DNA of 12,824 nt from Acidobacteriaceae bacterium (GCA_003140705.1 PLKU01000492.1:1-12824); one strand, 5' to 3'; shown: positions 1-7,232, numbered from the stretch's first letter. Notes: generated by a model from the sequence alone, not told the origin. Made by a program: numbers and translations.

Positions 1-2798
1 TCTATTCGATCGGCTACATGGCGCACGACAAGGCAGCCACCCGCTTCTACTGCTCCATGCTCATCTTCATCGCCGGGTTCGTCGGCCTTGTGTACAGCGC
101 CAATCTCTTCCTCTTCTATCTCTGCTGGGAGTTGGTCGGTCTCTGCTCCTTCAGCCTGGTTGGCTTCTGGTACACGAATCCTGAAGCGGTCAGCGGCGCG
201 CGCAAGGTCCTGTTGATGACCCACATCGCGGGCTACGGTTTGCTCGCTGCCATCCTGGTGGTCTACCACCGCACCGGCAGCACCCTCTGGACAGACCCCG
301 CCGTCGCGCGCAGTTTCACAGGCGGCATCTTCTTCCTGATGCTCGCCGCGCTTGTTGCCAAGTCGGTACAGGTTCCACTGCATACATGGATTCCCGAAGC
401 CATGGCCGCGCCCACTCCGGTCAGCGCGTTGCTGCACGCAGCCTGTTATGTCAAGGCGGGGGTGTATCTCGCCGCCCGCATGCACAGCTTTGGCGCGTGG
501 CCGCAGGCCTGGGGATCAACGCTTGTCTGGATCGGCACCATCACCATGGCCGTCGGTGTCATGTACGCCATGGTGCAAACCGATTTGAAGCGCATGCTCG
601 CCTTCTCCACCGTCAGCCAGATTGGCTACATGATGATGGGCCTGGGCATCGGCACACCTCTTGCCATCACCGCAGGCCTCCTGCACTGCCTCAATCACGG
701 ATTCTTCAAGGGCGGACTCTTCCTCACCGCCGGCGCGGTCCAGCACTCCACCGGCACGCGCGACATGAACCAACTGGGCGGACTGGCACAGCGCATGCCC
801 CGGACGACGCTGTCTTGGTTGATCGGCGTCGGCAGCATGATGGGCATCCCGCTCATGAGCGGATTCGCCAGCAAGTGGATGCTCTACGCAGCAGCGTTGC
901 AGGCCGGATGGGCCGTTCCCGCCATGGTCGCCTGGGTCGTCAGCCTCGGCACCGTCTTCCTCTGCGCCAAGGCAACCAGTGCAGTCTTCCTGGGTCCGAC
1001 AACTGAAAAAACCAAAGATGCACACGAAGCCACACCCACCATGGTCTGGGGCATGGGCTTCATGGCCGCAGGCAGCCTGGTGCTGGGCGTCGCTCCGCAG
1101 TTGGCCGTCAACTACTTCCTCAACCCCATCCTCGGCGTGCTCGGACTTGGGGAGGGAGTACAGGTTACGTGGTTCGGCCTGTTTGCCAATGCAGGCAGCT
1201 TTTCCACAACCGGCGGCCTGGTACTGGCTCTTGTCTCGCTGGTTCTTGGCGGCCTGATCTACGCCATCGCCTACGTGGCCCGTCCTGCAACTGCCACCGG
1301 CGGCGCTGCACTGGCTGGTTCCGGGGTCCCCGCGGACAGTTCTCTGTCCGTGGGGTGGGGCGGAATCTTCACCGGCGGCGAGCCGCTCTCCGACCAGGGC
1401 CGCCTCACAGCCGGCGACTTCTCTGACATCTTCCTGCAAAACTGGAAGGAATTCTTCCGCTGGACCAACGTCGACCGCGCCTACCTGGCCGTGTGGGCCG
1501 GAATACAAACTGCCTCGCGCGCACTCGGCATCGCGGTCACTTGGATGGAGCGGAACTCGATTGCGCTGATCGTCGTGCTATCAGCTGCAGTATTCACACT
1601 AGTACGCTGGGCTGTACATGGCATTCAATCCAACCTGCCCCAGGCAGTGCCGCTGCTCGTTGAAGCTCATACGCCCGCTTTCCTCATTGCCGCCGTCGCC
1701 TTCGCTGCCATCGCACTATTTCTTGCTGCACTTTCAAAACCGGCCCTCACCCGGCTCCCGGTTTGGCCTTGCATGCTCATTGTCGGCTCGCTATCCGTCG
1801 CCGGCCTGATCGTCGCCAACCCCTGGCTGCGCCTTGGACTTCTGGAGTTTGCCGCGCTCCTGACCGTTTTGCGAGTCTGGCTGACCGCGCGCTCCTTGAC
1901 TGCCAAACTCACTTACCTCGCGGTGGTGCTCATCTCAGCCGGTTCCATGCTGGCGAGTGAGCTGCTCTATAACGTCCAGAATCAAGCGTGGTCGCGCGCG
2001 TTCCTGCTCACCAGCATCATCGTTAAATTGGCCGCCGTGCCGCTGTTCTTCTGGCTGCTGAGTCTAGCCGATGAGCTACCCGCACTCGTCCTCGGCCTCA
2101 TCATTTCCATCGTCGATATGGCCGCCTTCGCCGAGTTCGCCATTGGCGTGCAATTAATCCCAAGCGCCACCACGCCACCGTTGTTGCTCGGCGCTGCCGC
2201 CACTACGTCATTGGTCGCCGCTTTGCTGATGCTCACGCAGCGCAGCCTCAAGCGGTTGTTGGTTCTCTCCACAATCGAAGACGTCGGTTTCCTCCTGTTA
2301 GGCATCGCCTCCATCAGCATTGTGGGAATCAAGGGCGCGATGATCGCCGCCGCCACCCATGCCTTGGCAAAGGCCCTCCTCTTCATTTGCCTCAGCGCAC
2401 CTGAGGCCGACGGAGTCCTCAACGCCGAGTCGACCGGCCTCATCACCCGCTACCCGGTCAGCGCCTTCGGCTTTCTCTTCGGCATGCTGGCCATGCTGGG
2501 CATTCCGCCGACACTCGGCTTCATCGGCCGCTGGAGGCTCTACGAGACCGCCGTGCAAATCGGCTGGCCGCTGGCCGCTGTTTTCATCCTCTCCTCCATC
2601 CTGGCTCTCATCGCCTACGTCCTGGCCCTTACGCGCATCTGGTGGGGTCCGTCCCACGCACCCAGCCCGCCCGCATCCACTTCGCCACGCAGTGAGCCGC
2701 TGGTCCTCCAGGCCGTCATCGTCACTCTTGTTGCCTTGCTGTTGGTTGGCGGCATATGGCCCAGCACCTTGCAACTGTTGCACTGGGGGCAGCTATGA
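1..2798 (+). CDS. Proton-translocating antiporter-like subunit of a group 4 hydrogenase, two fused modules (5' end cut off)
   Basis: Membrane subunit of the NuoL/NuoM/NuoN (Mrp antiporter) family, expected to carry protons or Na+ when coupled to ferredoxin-driven H2 chemistry. The reading frame is open from base 3, and the residues before the first ATG (base 18) read YSIGYM, a conserved internal NuoL motif. The true start therefore lies upstream, with roughly 100 residues missing by comparison with NuoL. In the 931 visible residues, module 1 (about 1-420) has the channel glutamate in CWELVG (E43) and the lysine in AKSVQVPLHTW (K120). A hydrophilic linker (about 420-510) follows. Module 2 (about 510-915) is NuoN/M-like, with a matching lysine in VKLAAVPLFFW (K675), an LKRLLVLST helix mirroring LKRMLAFST of module 1, and GIPPTLGFIGRW. 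Family members usually carry one module. The stop overlaps the next start (ATGA). The family is certain; the ion carried is not. Confidence 0.92.
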   Translation, partial: YSIGYMAHDKAATRFYCSMLIFIAGFVGLVYSANLFLFYLCWELVGLCSFSLVGFWYTNPEAVSGARKVLLMTHIAGYGLLAAILVVYHRTGSTLWTDPAVARSFTGGIFFLMLAALVAKSVQVPLHTWIPEAMAAPTPVSALLHAACYVKAGVYLAARMHSFGAWPQAWGSTLVWIGTITMAVGVMYAMVQTDLKRMLAFSTVSQIGYMMMGLGIGTPLAITAGLLHCLNHGFFKGGLFLTAGAVQHSTGTRDMNQLGGLAQRMPRTTLSWLIGVGSMMGIPLMSGFASKWMLYAAALQAGWAVPAMVAWVVSLGTVFLCAKATSAVFLGPTTEKTKDAHEATPTMVWGMGFMAAGSLVLGVAPQLAVNYFLNPILGVLGLGEGVQVTWFGLFANAGSFSTTGGLVLALVSLVLGGLIYAIAYVARPATATGGAALAGSGVPADSSLSVGWGGIFTGGEPLSDQGRLTAGDFSDIFLQNWKEFFRWTNVDRAYLAVWAGIQTASRALGIAVTWMERNSIALIVVLSAAVFTLVRWAVHGIQSNLPQAVPLLVEAHTPAFLIAAVAFAAIALFLAALSKPALTRLPVWPCMLIVGSLSVAGLIVANPWLRLGLLEFAALLTVLRVWLTARSLTAKLTYLAVVLISAGSMLASELLYNVQNQAWSRAFLLTSIIVKLAAVPLFFWLLSLADELPALVLGLIISIVDMAAFAEFAIGVQLIPSATTPPLLLGAAATTSLVAALLMLTQRSLKRLLVLSTIEDVGFLLLGIASISIVGIKGAMIAAATHALAKALLFICLSAPEADGVLNAESTGLITRYPVSAFGFLFGMLAMLGIPPTLGFIGRWRLYETAVQIGWPLAAVFILSSILALIAYVLALTRIWWGPSHAPSPPASTSPRSEPLVLQAVIVTLVALLLVGGIWPSTLQLLHWGQL
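1328..1355. repeat. 12-bp inverted repeat (hairpin) inside the antiporter gene
   Basis: The left arm 1328-1339 (CCCCGCGGACAG) pairs with the right arm 1344-1355 (CTGTCCGTGGGG): eleven Watson-Crick pairs and one G-T wobble around a TTCT loop. It falls in codons for the Gly/Ala/Ser-rich linker between the two antiporter modules. There is no T-run, so it is not a standard terminator. It could be a REP-type palindromic element or a chance structure in GC-rich DNA. No second copy was seen in this window. Confidence 0.6.
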
Positions 2799-3337
2799 AT
2801 CTTTGGGATCGATTGATGTGCTACTCCCGGCGCCGCAGTCCCTGGCTCTTTCACATGAACGGAGGCAGTTGCAATGGCTGCGACATTGAACTTATCGCCA
2901 GCCTCACTCCGCGATACGACGCGGAGCAATTAGGCGTCCGCCTTGAGGGCAGCCCGCGCCATGCCGACATCCTATGCATCACCGGCCCGGTTACCCACAA
3001 TGCGGTCAACGCCATCAAAACCGTCTACGGCCAGGTCTGCGGACCCAAAGCAGTCGTGGCCATCGGCTCCTACCCCGCCACAACCAACGTCTTCATCGAC
3101 AGCCGCACCCTCGACGGGCCGCTCAACCTGCATCTCCCCGTCGATGTTTTTGTTCCCGGCTGTCCGCCGCGTCCCGACGCCATTATTCAAGGCGTGGCCA
3201 AGGCTGCCGCAATCCTGGCCGAAAGAGCCGCGAAGAAGTTGCCCGCTAACCCCGTCGTCATGCCACTTGTCGGACCACCATGCAATGGCGCCTGCTGCGC
3301 CCCAACCAATAAAGAAACCACCGAGGTGCAGTCATGA
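2795..3337 (+). CDS. NuoB-like small (electron-transfer) subunit of group 4 [NiFe]-hydrogenase
   Basis: A 180-residue homologue of NuoB, EchC and HycG, the subunit that normally carries the [4Fe-4S] cluster next to the NiFe site. Visible motifs are SCNGCDIE (C26, C29), LTPRYD, GSPRHADIL, TGPVT and VPGCPPRPDAI (C123). The third cluster ligand, normally a Cys in a G-x-C motif, is replaced by Tyr93 in AIGSYPATTNVF; HoxY in this window has GDCAVAGNV at the equivalent place. Other cysteines are C61, C82 and an unusual C-terminal CxxxCC (C163, C167, C168). Whether any of these replaces the lost ligand is unknown. The start at 2795 was chosen because it overlaps the upstream stop (ATGA) and gives the usual family N-terminus; an in-frame ATG at 2756 would lie well inside the upstream gene. 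Family assignment is secure; cluster content is uncertain. Confidence 0.93.
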   Translation: MNLWDRLMCYSRRRSPWLFHMNGGSCNGCDIELIASLTPRYDAEQLGVRLEGSPRHADILCITGPVTHNAVNAIKTVYGQVCGPKAVVAIGSYPATTNVFIDSRTLDGPLNLHLPVDVFVPGCPPRPDAIIQGVAKAAAILAERAAKKLPANPVVMPLVGPPCNGACCAPTNKETTEVQS

Positions 3338-4248
3338 ATCTGATCACCGCCCTCGCGCGTTTTCTCATCTTTCCCGGCCTGCTCTTCGCCATCCCCGCCG
3401 CCTGGTTCTTCCTTTGGGTCGAGCGTAAATCGGTGGCATTGATGCAGGGTCGCATTGGCCCGCCCTTCATGCAGCCCTTCTTTGATTTCATCAAGCTGCT
3501 TGGCAAAAGCACACCGCCGCGAAGCGGAGTTGGCGGCCTTCTGATGAAGCTCTGGCCGCTCATCGCTGTCGCTGCAGCCGCAAGCGCCGTTGGCCTGCTC
3601 CCGGTGTGGCCCTCTTCCGGTGGGTTTGAAGGCGACCTCATCCTCTTGCTCGCCCTGCTTGAACTCCCCTCCATGTGCATCATCGCCGCAGGCTTCTCTT
3701 CGCGCTCCATCTTTGGCGAAATCGGCTCCGCGCGTGAAGCCGCCCTCAGCGTCTCCTACAACGTGGTCTTCCTGCTGGCCATCGTCTCCATCGCCGCGTC
3801 CCAGCACACCTTTCGGCTTGAAGCCCTGGCGCAACTGCCCGCTTCGCCCATGCATTGGATTGGCTTGCTTGCGATTCTTGTCTGCCTGCCTGCCAAGCTC
3901 CACATCAATCCCTTCTCCCTGCCCAATGCAGAGCAGGAAATCTACTCCGGCCCCATGACCGAATACGCCGGTCCCGAGCTGGCCATGTGGGAGCTCTCGC
4001 ACGGCCTGGAGTGGGTTGCCGCCACCGGCTTGGTCGCCACGCTCGCCGCCCCCCATCTCACGCTTTGGTGGGTCGCCGCAATCGTCTTCATCGCCCTCTC
4101 CTTCGCGGTTGTTCTTCTCTTATCCGCCGTCGCCGCCGCCACTGCGCGTCTCGCCATCGATACAACGGTGCGCTTTTACTGGCAATGCACGCTTATCTTC
4201 GCGGTCCTGGCCATTTCGTCCGCCATCTTCATGAGGCATCGATCATGA
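3334..4248 (+). CDS. NuoH-like membrane subunit of group 4 [NiFe]-hydrogenase
   Basis: A 304-residue polytopic membrane protein of the NuoH, EchB and HycD family. It anchors the hydrophilic hydrogenase arm to the membrane and forms the channel next to the electron-transfer site. Diagnostic segments are WVERKSVALMQGRIGP (about 28-43), the first cytoplasmic loop typical of NuoH, and an acidic loop with NPFSLPNAEQEI followed by GPMTEYAGPELA (about 192-215), which holds the conserved glutamates. The remainder is long hydrophobic helices, and the length is normal for the hydrogenase branch. The ATG overlaps the stop of the NuoB-like gene, and a GAGGTG ribosome binding site at 3323-3328 supports it. 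The stop overlaps the following ferredoxin-like gene in the same ATGA manner. Nothing in it looks damaged. Confidence 0.95.
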   Translation: MNLITALARFLIFPGLLFAIPAAWFFLWVERKSVALMQGRIGPPFMQPFFDFIKLLGKSTPPRSGVGGLLMKLWPLIAVAAAASAVGLLPVWPSSGGFEGDLILLLALLELPSMCIIAAGFSSRSIFGEIGSAREAALSVSYNVVFLLAIVSIAASQHTFRLEALAQLPASPMHWIGLLAILVCLPAKLHINPFSLPNAEQEIYSGPMTEYAGPELAMWELSHGLEWVAATGLVATLAAPHLTLWWVAAIVFIALSFAVVLLLSAVAAATARLAIDTTVRFYWQCTLIFAVLAISSAIFMRHRS

Positions 4249-4664
4249 ACATTGTTTCAATGCTCTGGAAGAACCTGTGGGGTGGCTCGCGAACCATGCT
4301 CTTCCCAGCGCGTCCCAAGGTGAGCGAGGGCTTCCGCGGCCTGGTGCGCTTCGACCCTGAACTCTGCACCGGCTGCGCAATCTGCCGCTTCCGCTGCACC
4401 GCCCGCGCCATTGAGTTTCGCGCCGGCAAAGGCGACTTCGTCTGGAGCTACGATCCCGGCCACTGCACCTTTTGCGGACGCTGCGTAGAAGGCTGCAAGG
4501 CCCATGCGCTCAGCCAGGACTCAGAAACGCCGCCCGTGTATCTGAATATCGGCGAGTTGAAGAACTCCTACACTGTCGCCCGCAAGACGACTGTCAAGGC
4601 TCCCGCGGCCCCCCCGCCAGCAGACCCCAAGCCGGCTGACTCATCCCCTGGAGGCACACAATGA
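4245..4664 (+). CDS. Ferredoxin-like (NuoI/EchF-type) 2x[4Fe-4S] subunit of group 4 hydrogenase
   Basis: A 139-residue iron-sulfur subunit that should pass electrons between ferredoxin and the NuoB-like subunit. Two CxxCxxCxxxC motifs are present: C41, C44, C47, C51 and C74, C77, C80, C84, so two [4Fe-4S] clusters are expected. The fourth cysteine of each motif is usually followed by Pro in this family; here it is followed by Thr and Lys. The N-terminus (about 1-30) resembles the short amphipathic start of NuoI-type subunits. The last 25 or so residues are Pro/Ala-rich and probably disordered. The start at 4245 overlaps the NuoH-like stop and is preceded by GAGG at 4233-4236. The frame is open farther upstream, but that part lies inside the previous gene. 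The stop overlaps the next start. Confidence 0.93.
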   Translation: MNIVSMLWKNLWGGSRTMLFPARPKVSEGFRGLVRFDPELCTGCAICRFRCTARAIEFRAGKGDFVWSYDPGHCTFCGRCVEGCKAHALSQDSETPPVYLNIGELKNSYTVARKTTVKAPAAPPPADPKPADSSPGGTQ

Positions 4665-5143
4665 ACGCAGTTGCAATCATCCCCGAACAGAATCTCCTTC
4701 AAGCCATCCCCGAAAAGCTCGGCATCTCCGAGCGTTGGGTTGAAAAGGGTGGCGTGCATTGGCTCGCTTCCGACACGCTGCATGTGCGCGACCTCGCCGC
4801 CGTCATGAACAAGTGCCACGCCCGCTTCATCACCATCACCGCCTATCAGATGCCCGGTGACCAGGGGCTTCGCCTCGAATACCACTGGGACGTCAATGGC
4901 AACGTGCTCGGCTTCTCCTTCCAGCTTGCCGCCAACTCCATTGAGAGCATCTACGACCTCTGCGAGGCCGTTGACTGGATCGAGCGCGAGATTCATGAAG
5001 GCTTTGCAATCGACTTTACGGGCCGCGAATACGAACCCCTGCTTCTGCGCCAGGGAGACACGCCCGGTGTGAACCTGCGTGAGACTGGGACCCCCAACAA
5101 GACCGCCACTGGATTGTCGGCGCAGGAAGAGGTCAAAAAGTGA
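4661..5143 (+). CDS. NuoC-like (EchD-type) subunit of group 4 hydrogenase
   Basis: A 160-residue hydrophilic protein of the NuoC / 30-kDa subunit family, which packs against the large subunit in the peripheral arm and binds no cofactor of its own. The recognisable part is the C-terminal half: YHWDVNGNVLGF, then SIYDLCEAVDWIEREIHEGF and IDFTGREY, corresponding to the W-x-ERE-x-x-(D/E)-x-F signature of NuoC. It is a separate gene, as in Ech hydrogenases, and not fused to the large subunit as in HycE. A strong GGAGG site at 4650-4654 precedes the ATG at 4661, which overlaps the ferredoxin-like stop. The stop overlaps the GTG start of the catalytic subunit. The sequence is more divergent than its neighbours, as is usual for NuoC, but the context leaves little doubt. 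Confidence 0.9.
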   Translation: MNAVAIIPEQNLLQAIPEKLGISERWVEKGGVHWLASDTLHVRDLAAVMNKCHARFITITAYQMPGDQGLRLEYHWDVNGNVLGFSFQLAANSIESIYDLCEAVDWIEREIHEGFAIDFTGREYEPLLLRQGDTPGVNLRETGTPNKTATGLSAQEEVKK

Positions 5144-6222
5144 CCTACAAAATCCCCATGGGCCCATACCACCCCGCATTGGAAGAGCCCTACAAGCTCG
5201 ACATGATCTGCGAAGGCGAAACCGTCATCGATGCCAAGCTGCATATCGGCTTCAACTTCCGCGGCATCGAGCACCTGGCTGAATCGCGCAACTACATCCA
5301 GGTCATCGCGCTCATGGAGCGCGTCTGCGGCATCTGCTCCAACATCCACACCCTCACGCTTTGTCAGGCGATGGAGCAGTTGACCAATCAAACCCCTCCC
5401 CCGCGCGCCCAATACATCCGCGTCGTCGTCGCGGAGTTGGAGCGCCTCCATTCCCATGTGCTCTGGGCCGGCATCGCCGCCAAGCTCATGGGCTTCAAAA
5501 CCATGTTCATGACCTGCTTTGAAATCCGCGAGAAAGTCATGGACGTGCTCCAGGCCATCTCCGGCAACCGCGTCAACTACTCCATGAACCGCATCGGTGG
5601 CGTCAATCGCGACATCGACGACCCGCTCGCTGTGCTCGCCATGATCGAGCAGCTTGAGCGCGAGATGGTTCGCACCGTCATTCCCATCTTTACCACCAGC
5701 ACCACCGCGCGGTCGCGCTGCGCCGGCATCGGTGTGCTCACCAACCAGAGAGCAATCTCCTGCGGCACCGTAGGTCCCACGGCACGCGCCTCCGGCCTGC
5801 CCCAGGATCTCCGCCGCGCCGCTCCCTACGCGGCCTACTCCGAGATGGAGTTCGAAGTTCCCGTGCAACACGACGGCGACGTGCGCGCCCGTCTCCTGGT
5901 GCGTGCCCTCGAGATCATGGAAAGCTGCAAGATCCTTCGCCAGGCGCTCACCAAAATGCCCTCCGGGGACATCAACACCGGCGACGCCAAAATCGTCTTC
6001 TCCACCGGGACCGCAACAAGCCGTGTTGAGGCCCCGCGCGGCGAAGTCATGTACAGCGTCTCCTGGAAAGAGAACTCTCGCAACCCCAGCCGCGTGCACG
6101 TGCGCACGCCGACCTTTGCCAATATGCCCGCCATCCGCTGGATGGTGATGGGTGCCCGCCTCGCGGACACGCCGTTGATCCAGGCATCGATCGATCCCTG
6201 CTACTCCTGCACCGACCGCTAA
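5140..6222 (+). CDS. Group 4 [NiFe]-hydrogenase catalytic large subunit (EchE/NuoD-like)
   Basis: A 360-residue large subunit that should hold the NiFe active site and reduce protons (or oxidise H2). Both nickel-binding pairs are intact: C63 and C66 in ERVCGICSNIH, and C354 and C357 in DPCYSCTDR. The intact pairs separate it from complex I NuoD and from hydrogenase-related complexes that have lost these cysteines. The protein ends three residues after C357, so there is no C-terminal extension to cleave. That is also reported for CooH-type enzymes and fits the lack of a second protease gene here. The start is a GTG overlapping the NuoC-like stop (GTGA), with AGAGG at 5128-5132; the next in-frame ATG would remove the conserved GPYHPALEEPYK N-terminus. 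It is the last gene of the coupled operon. Its electron partner, presumably ferredoxin, is inferred from the missing NADH module. Confidence 0.95.
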   Translation: MTYKIPMGPYHPALEEPYKLDMICEGETVIDAKLHIGFNFRGIEHLAESRNYIQVIALMERVCGICSNIHTLTLCQAMEQLTNQTPPPRAQYIRVVVAELERLHSHVLWAGIAAKLMGFKTMFMTCFEIREKVMDVLQAISGNRVNYSMNRIGGVNRDIDDPLAVLAMIEQLEREMVRTVIPIFTTSTTARSRCAGIGVLTNQRAISCGTVGPTARASGLPQDLRRAAPYAAYSEMEFEVPVQHDGDVRARLLVRALEIMESCKILRQALTKMPSGDINTGDAKIVFSTGTATSRVEAPRGEVMYSVSWKENSRNPSRVHVRTPTFANMPAIRWMVMGARLADTPLIQASIDPCYSCTDR

Positions 6223-6288
6223 GTCTAAAGGGAAGGCTCGTCCGCAATGGCTTAGTCTGGGAGAGGCAGTGGTGCCAGGATTCCCCTC

Positions 6289-7017
6289 ATGATGAGTCTG
6301 AAGCAATTTTGCGCAGCATCGAGAGTTGCACTTGCAACTCTCATTTTTTGCGTCGCCGGCAGCTCCATCACAGCCCAGCAACTTGACGAAGCCACGGTAA
6401 TCAAGGGAGTCGGCGCGGCCGTCAAGGCCCGCCTCGACAACGTGCTGGGCTATACGGTCACCGAGCACTACGCCGTCTACCGGAGCGGCGACGAAACTCA
6501 TCCTGCGGCAGAAATGACCGTGAAAACCGTGTACCGCGAAGAAACAGGCAAGACCTATACCCCCATCTCACAAAGCGGCTCGGCCATCCTGCGGAGCCAG
6601 GTATTGGGTGCCATCCTTGAAAACGAAAGGCTTTTGAACCTGCCGGGCAATCGTGAAGCCGCCTGGATCACCTCGGCAAACTACCACATGCAACTCGCGC
6701 CTGGCGGCCACCAAATGATTGACCGGCGAGACTGTGTTGTCCTGACGCTGGTTCCCAAACACAGCAGCCCGCATCTCTTCACCGGAACACTGTGGGTGGA
6801 TTCGAAAGACTTCTCTATCGTTCAGCTTCAGGGAGTCACATCAAAAAGCCCTTCGTTCATCACAGGTCCCACACAGGTCATGCGCCAGTACGCCCTCGTC
6901 AGCGGCTATGCGCAGGCGACCCATGCCAGGGCCGAGTCGGACAGCTTTCTCTTTGGCAAGACCATAGTAAAGATTGACTACTCTGACTATCAGGTCCAGC
7001 TTCGTCCGACCTCATAG
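6289..7017 (+). CDS. Secreted LolA-like protein of unknown function
   Basis: A 242-residue protein not recognised by name. Residues 1-29 form a clear signal peptide with a hydrophobic core (VALATLIFCVAG) and a likely cut after ITA, before QQLDE. The mature part resembles the LolA / outer-membrane lipoprotein-sorting fold in its beta-rich pattern, especially the DRRDCVVLTLVPK stretch followed by GTLWVDSKDFSIVQLQG. The function is unknown. The ATG at 6289 is preceded by AGGA at 6277-6280; a second ATG at 6292 would remove only one residue. The gene stands 66 bases after the large hydrogenase subunit and 225 bases before hoxE, without the 4-base overlaps seen on either side, so it is probably not part of either enzyme. 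A terminator-like hairpin lies within its signal-peptide codons (6321-6349). The gene call is firm; the fold assignment is moderate. Confidence 0.8.
   Translation: MMSLKQFCAASRVALATLIFCVAGSSITAQQLDEATVIKGVGAAVKARLDNVLGYTVTEHYAVYRSGDETHPAAEMTVKTVYREETGKTYTPISQSGSAILRSQVLGAILENERLLNLPGNREAAWITSANYHMQLAPGGHQMIDRRDCVVLTLVPKHSSPHLFTGTLWVDSKDFSIVQLQGVTSKSPSFITGPTQVMRQYALVSGYAQATHARAESDSFLFGKTIVKIDYSDYQVQLRPTS
6321..6349 (+). terminator. Intrinsic terminator-like hairpin with T-run, inside a coding start
   Basis: GAGAGTTGCA (6321-6330) and TGCAACTCTC (6333-6342) form a perfect 10-bp inverted repeat. As RNA it would give nine pairs with a four-base loop. One A follows, then six Ts (6344-6349). It lies 99 bases after the stop of the membrane hydrogenase operon and would be a natural end for it. 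It also falls within codons 11-21 of the secreted protein gene. It may terminate untranslated read-through, while a translating ribosome would keep the hairpin open. The structure is seen directly; its activity is inferred. Confidence 0.6.
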
Positions 7018-7131
7018 ACACCGCCGCACCTCGCCCGTCGACATTTCCCCTGCATCCTGGCCAGCAAGTTCCCTTCCTGAATTGAACCGAACCTAAGGCC
7101 ATCTCATTGCGTGGGATAGGTTTCCACCTCG

Positions 7132-7145
7132 GTGACACCTGTCAC
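7132..7145. promoter_or_regulatory. Candidate CRP/FNR-family operator (GTGA-N6-TCAC)
   Basis: GTGACACCTGTCAC is a palindrome with six matching bases on each side of a CC centre. It has the core spacing GTGA-N6-TCAC used by CRP-type regulators. It sits 97 bases before the hoxE start codon. CRP/FNR-family proteins often control anaerobic and hydrogen metabolism, but no regulator gene is in the window. The same bases could also fold as an RNA hairpin (5 pairs, loop ACCU) if transcription starts upstream. Confidence 0.4.
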
Positions 7146-7232
7146 GGACGACTGTTGGCCCGGCGGACAAGACTATGGACAGGGAACAGCATGGAAAGCG
7201 CAGACCGATTGCGACCTGGCTTGCTTCCCCCG

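Noticed and set aside
5140..6222. Complex I NuoD or a hydrogenase-related complex without NiFe, as an alternative identity for the large subunit
   Set aside because: Both CxxC nickel motifs are intact, which NuoD and the related non-hydrogenase complexes lack.
7082..7110. Sigma-70 promoter TTGAAC...CATTGC before hoxE
   Set aside because: The -10 hexamer shares only two bases with TATAAT; too weak to list as a feature.
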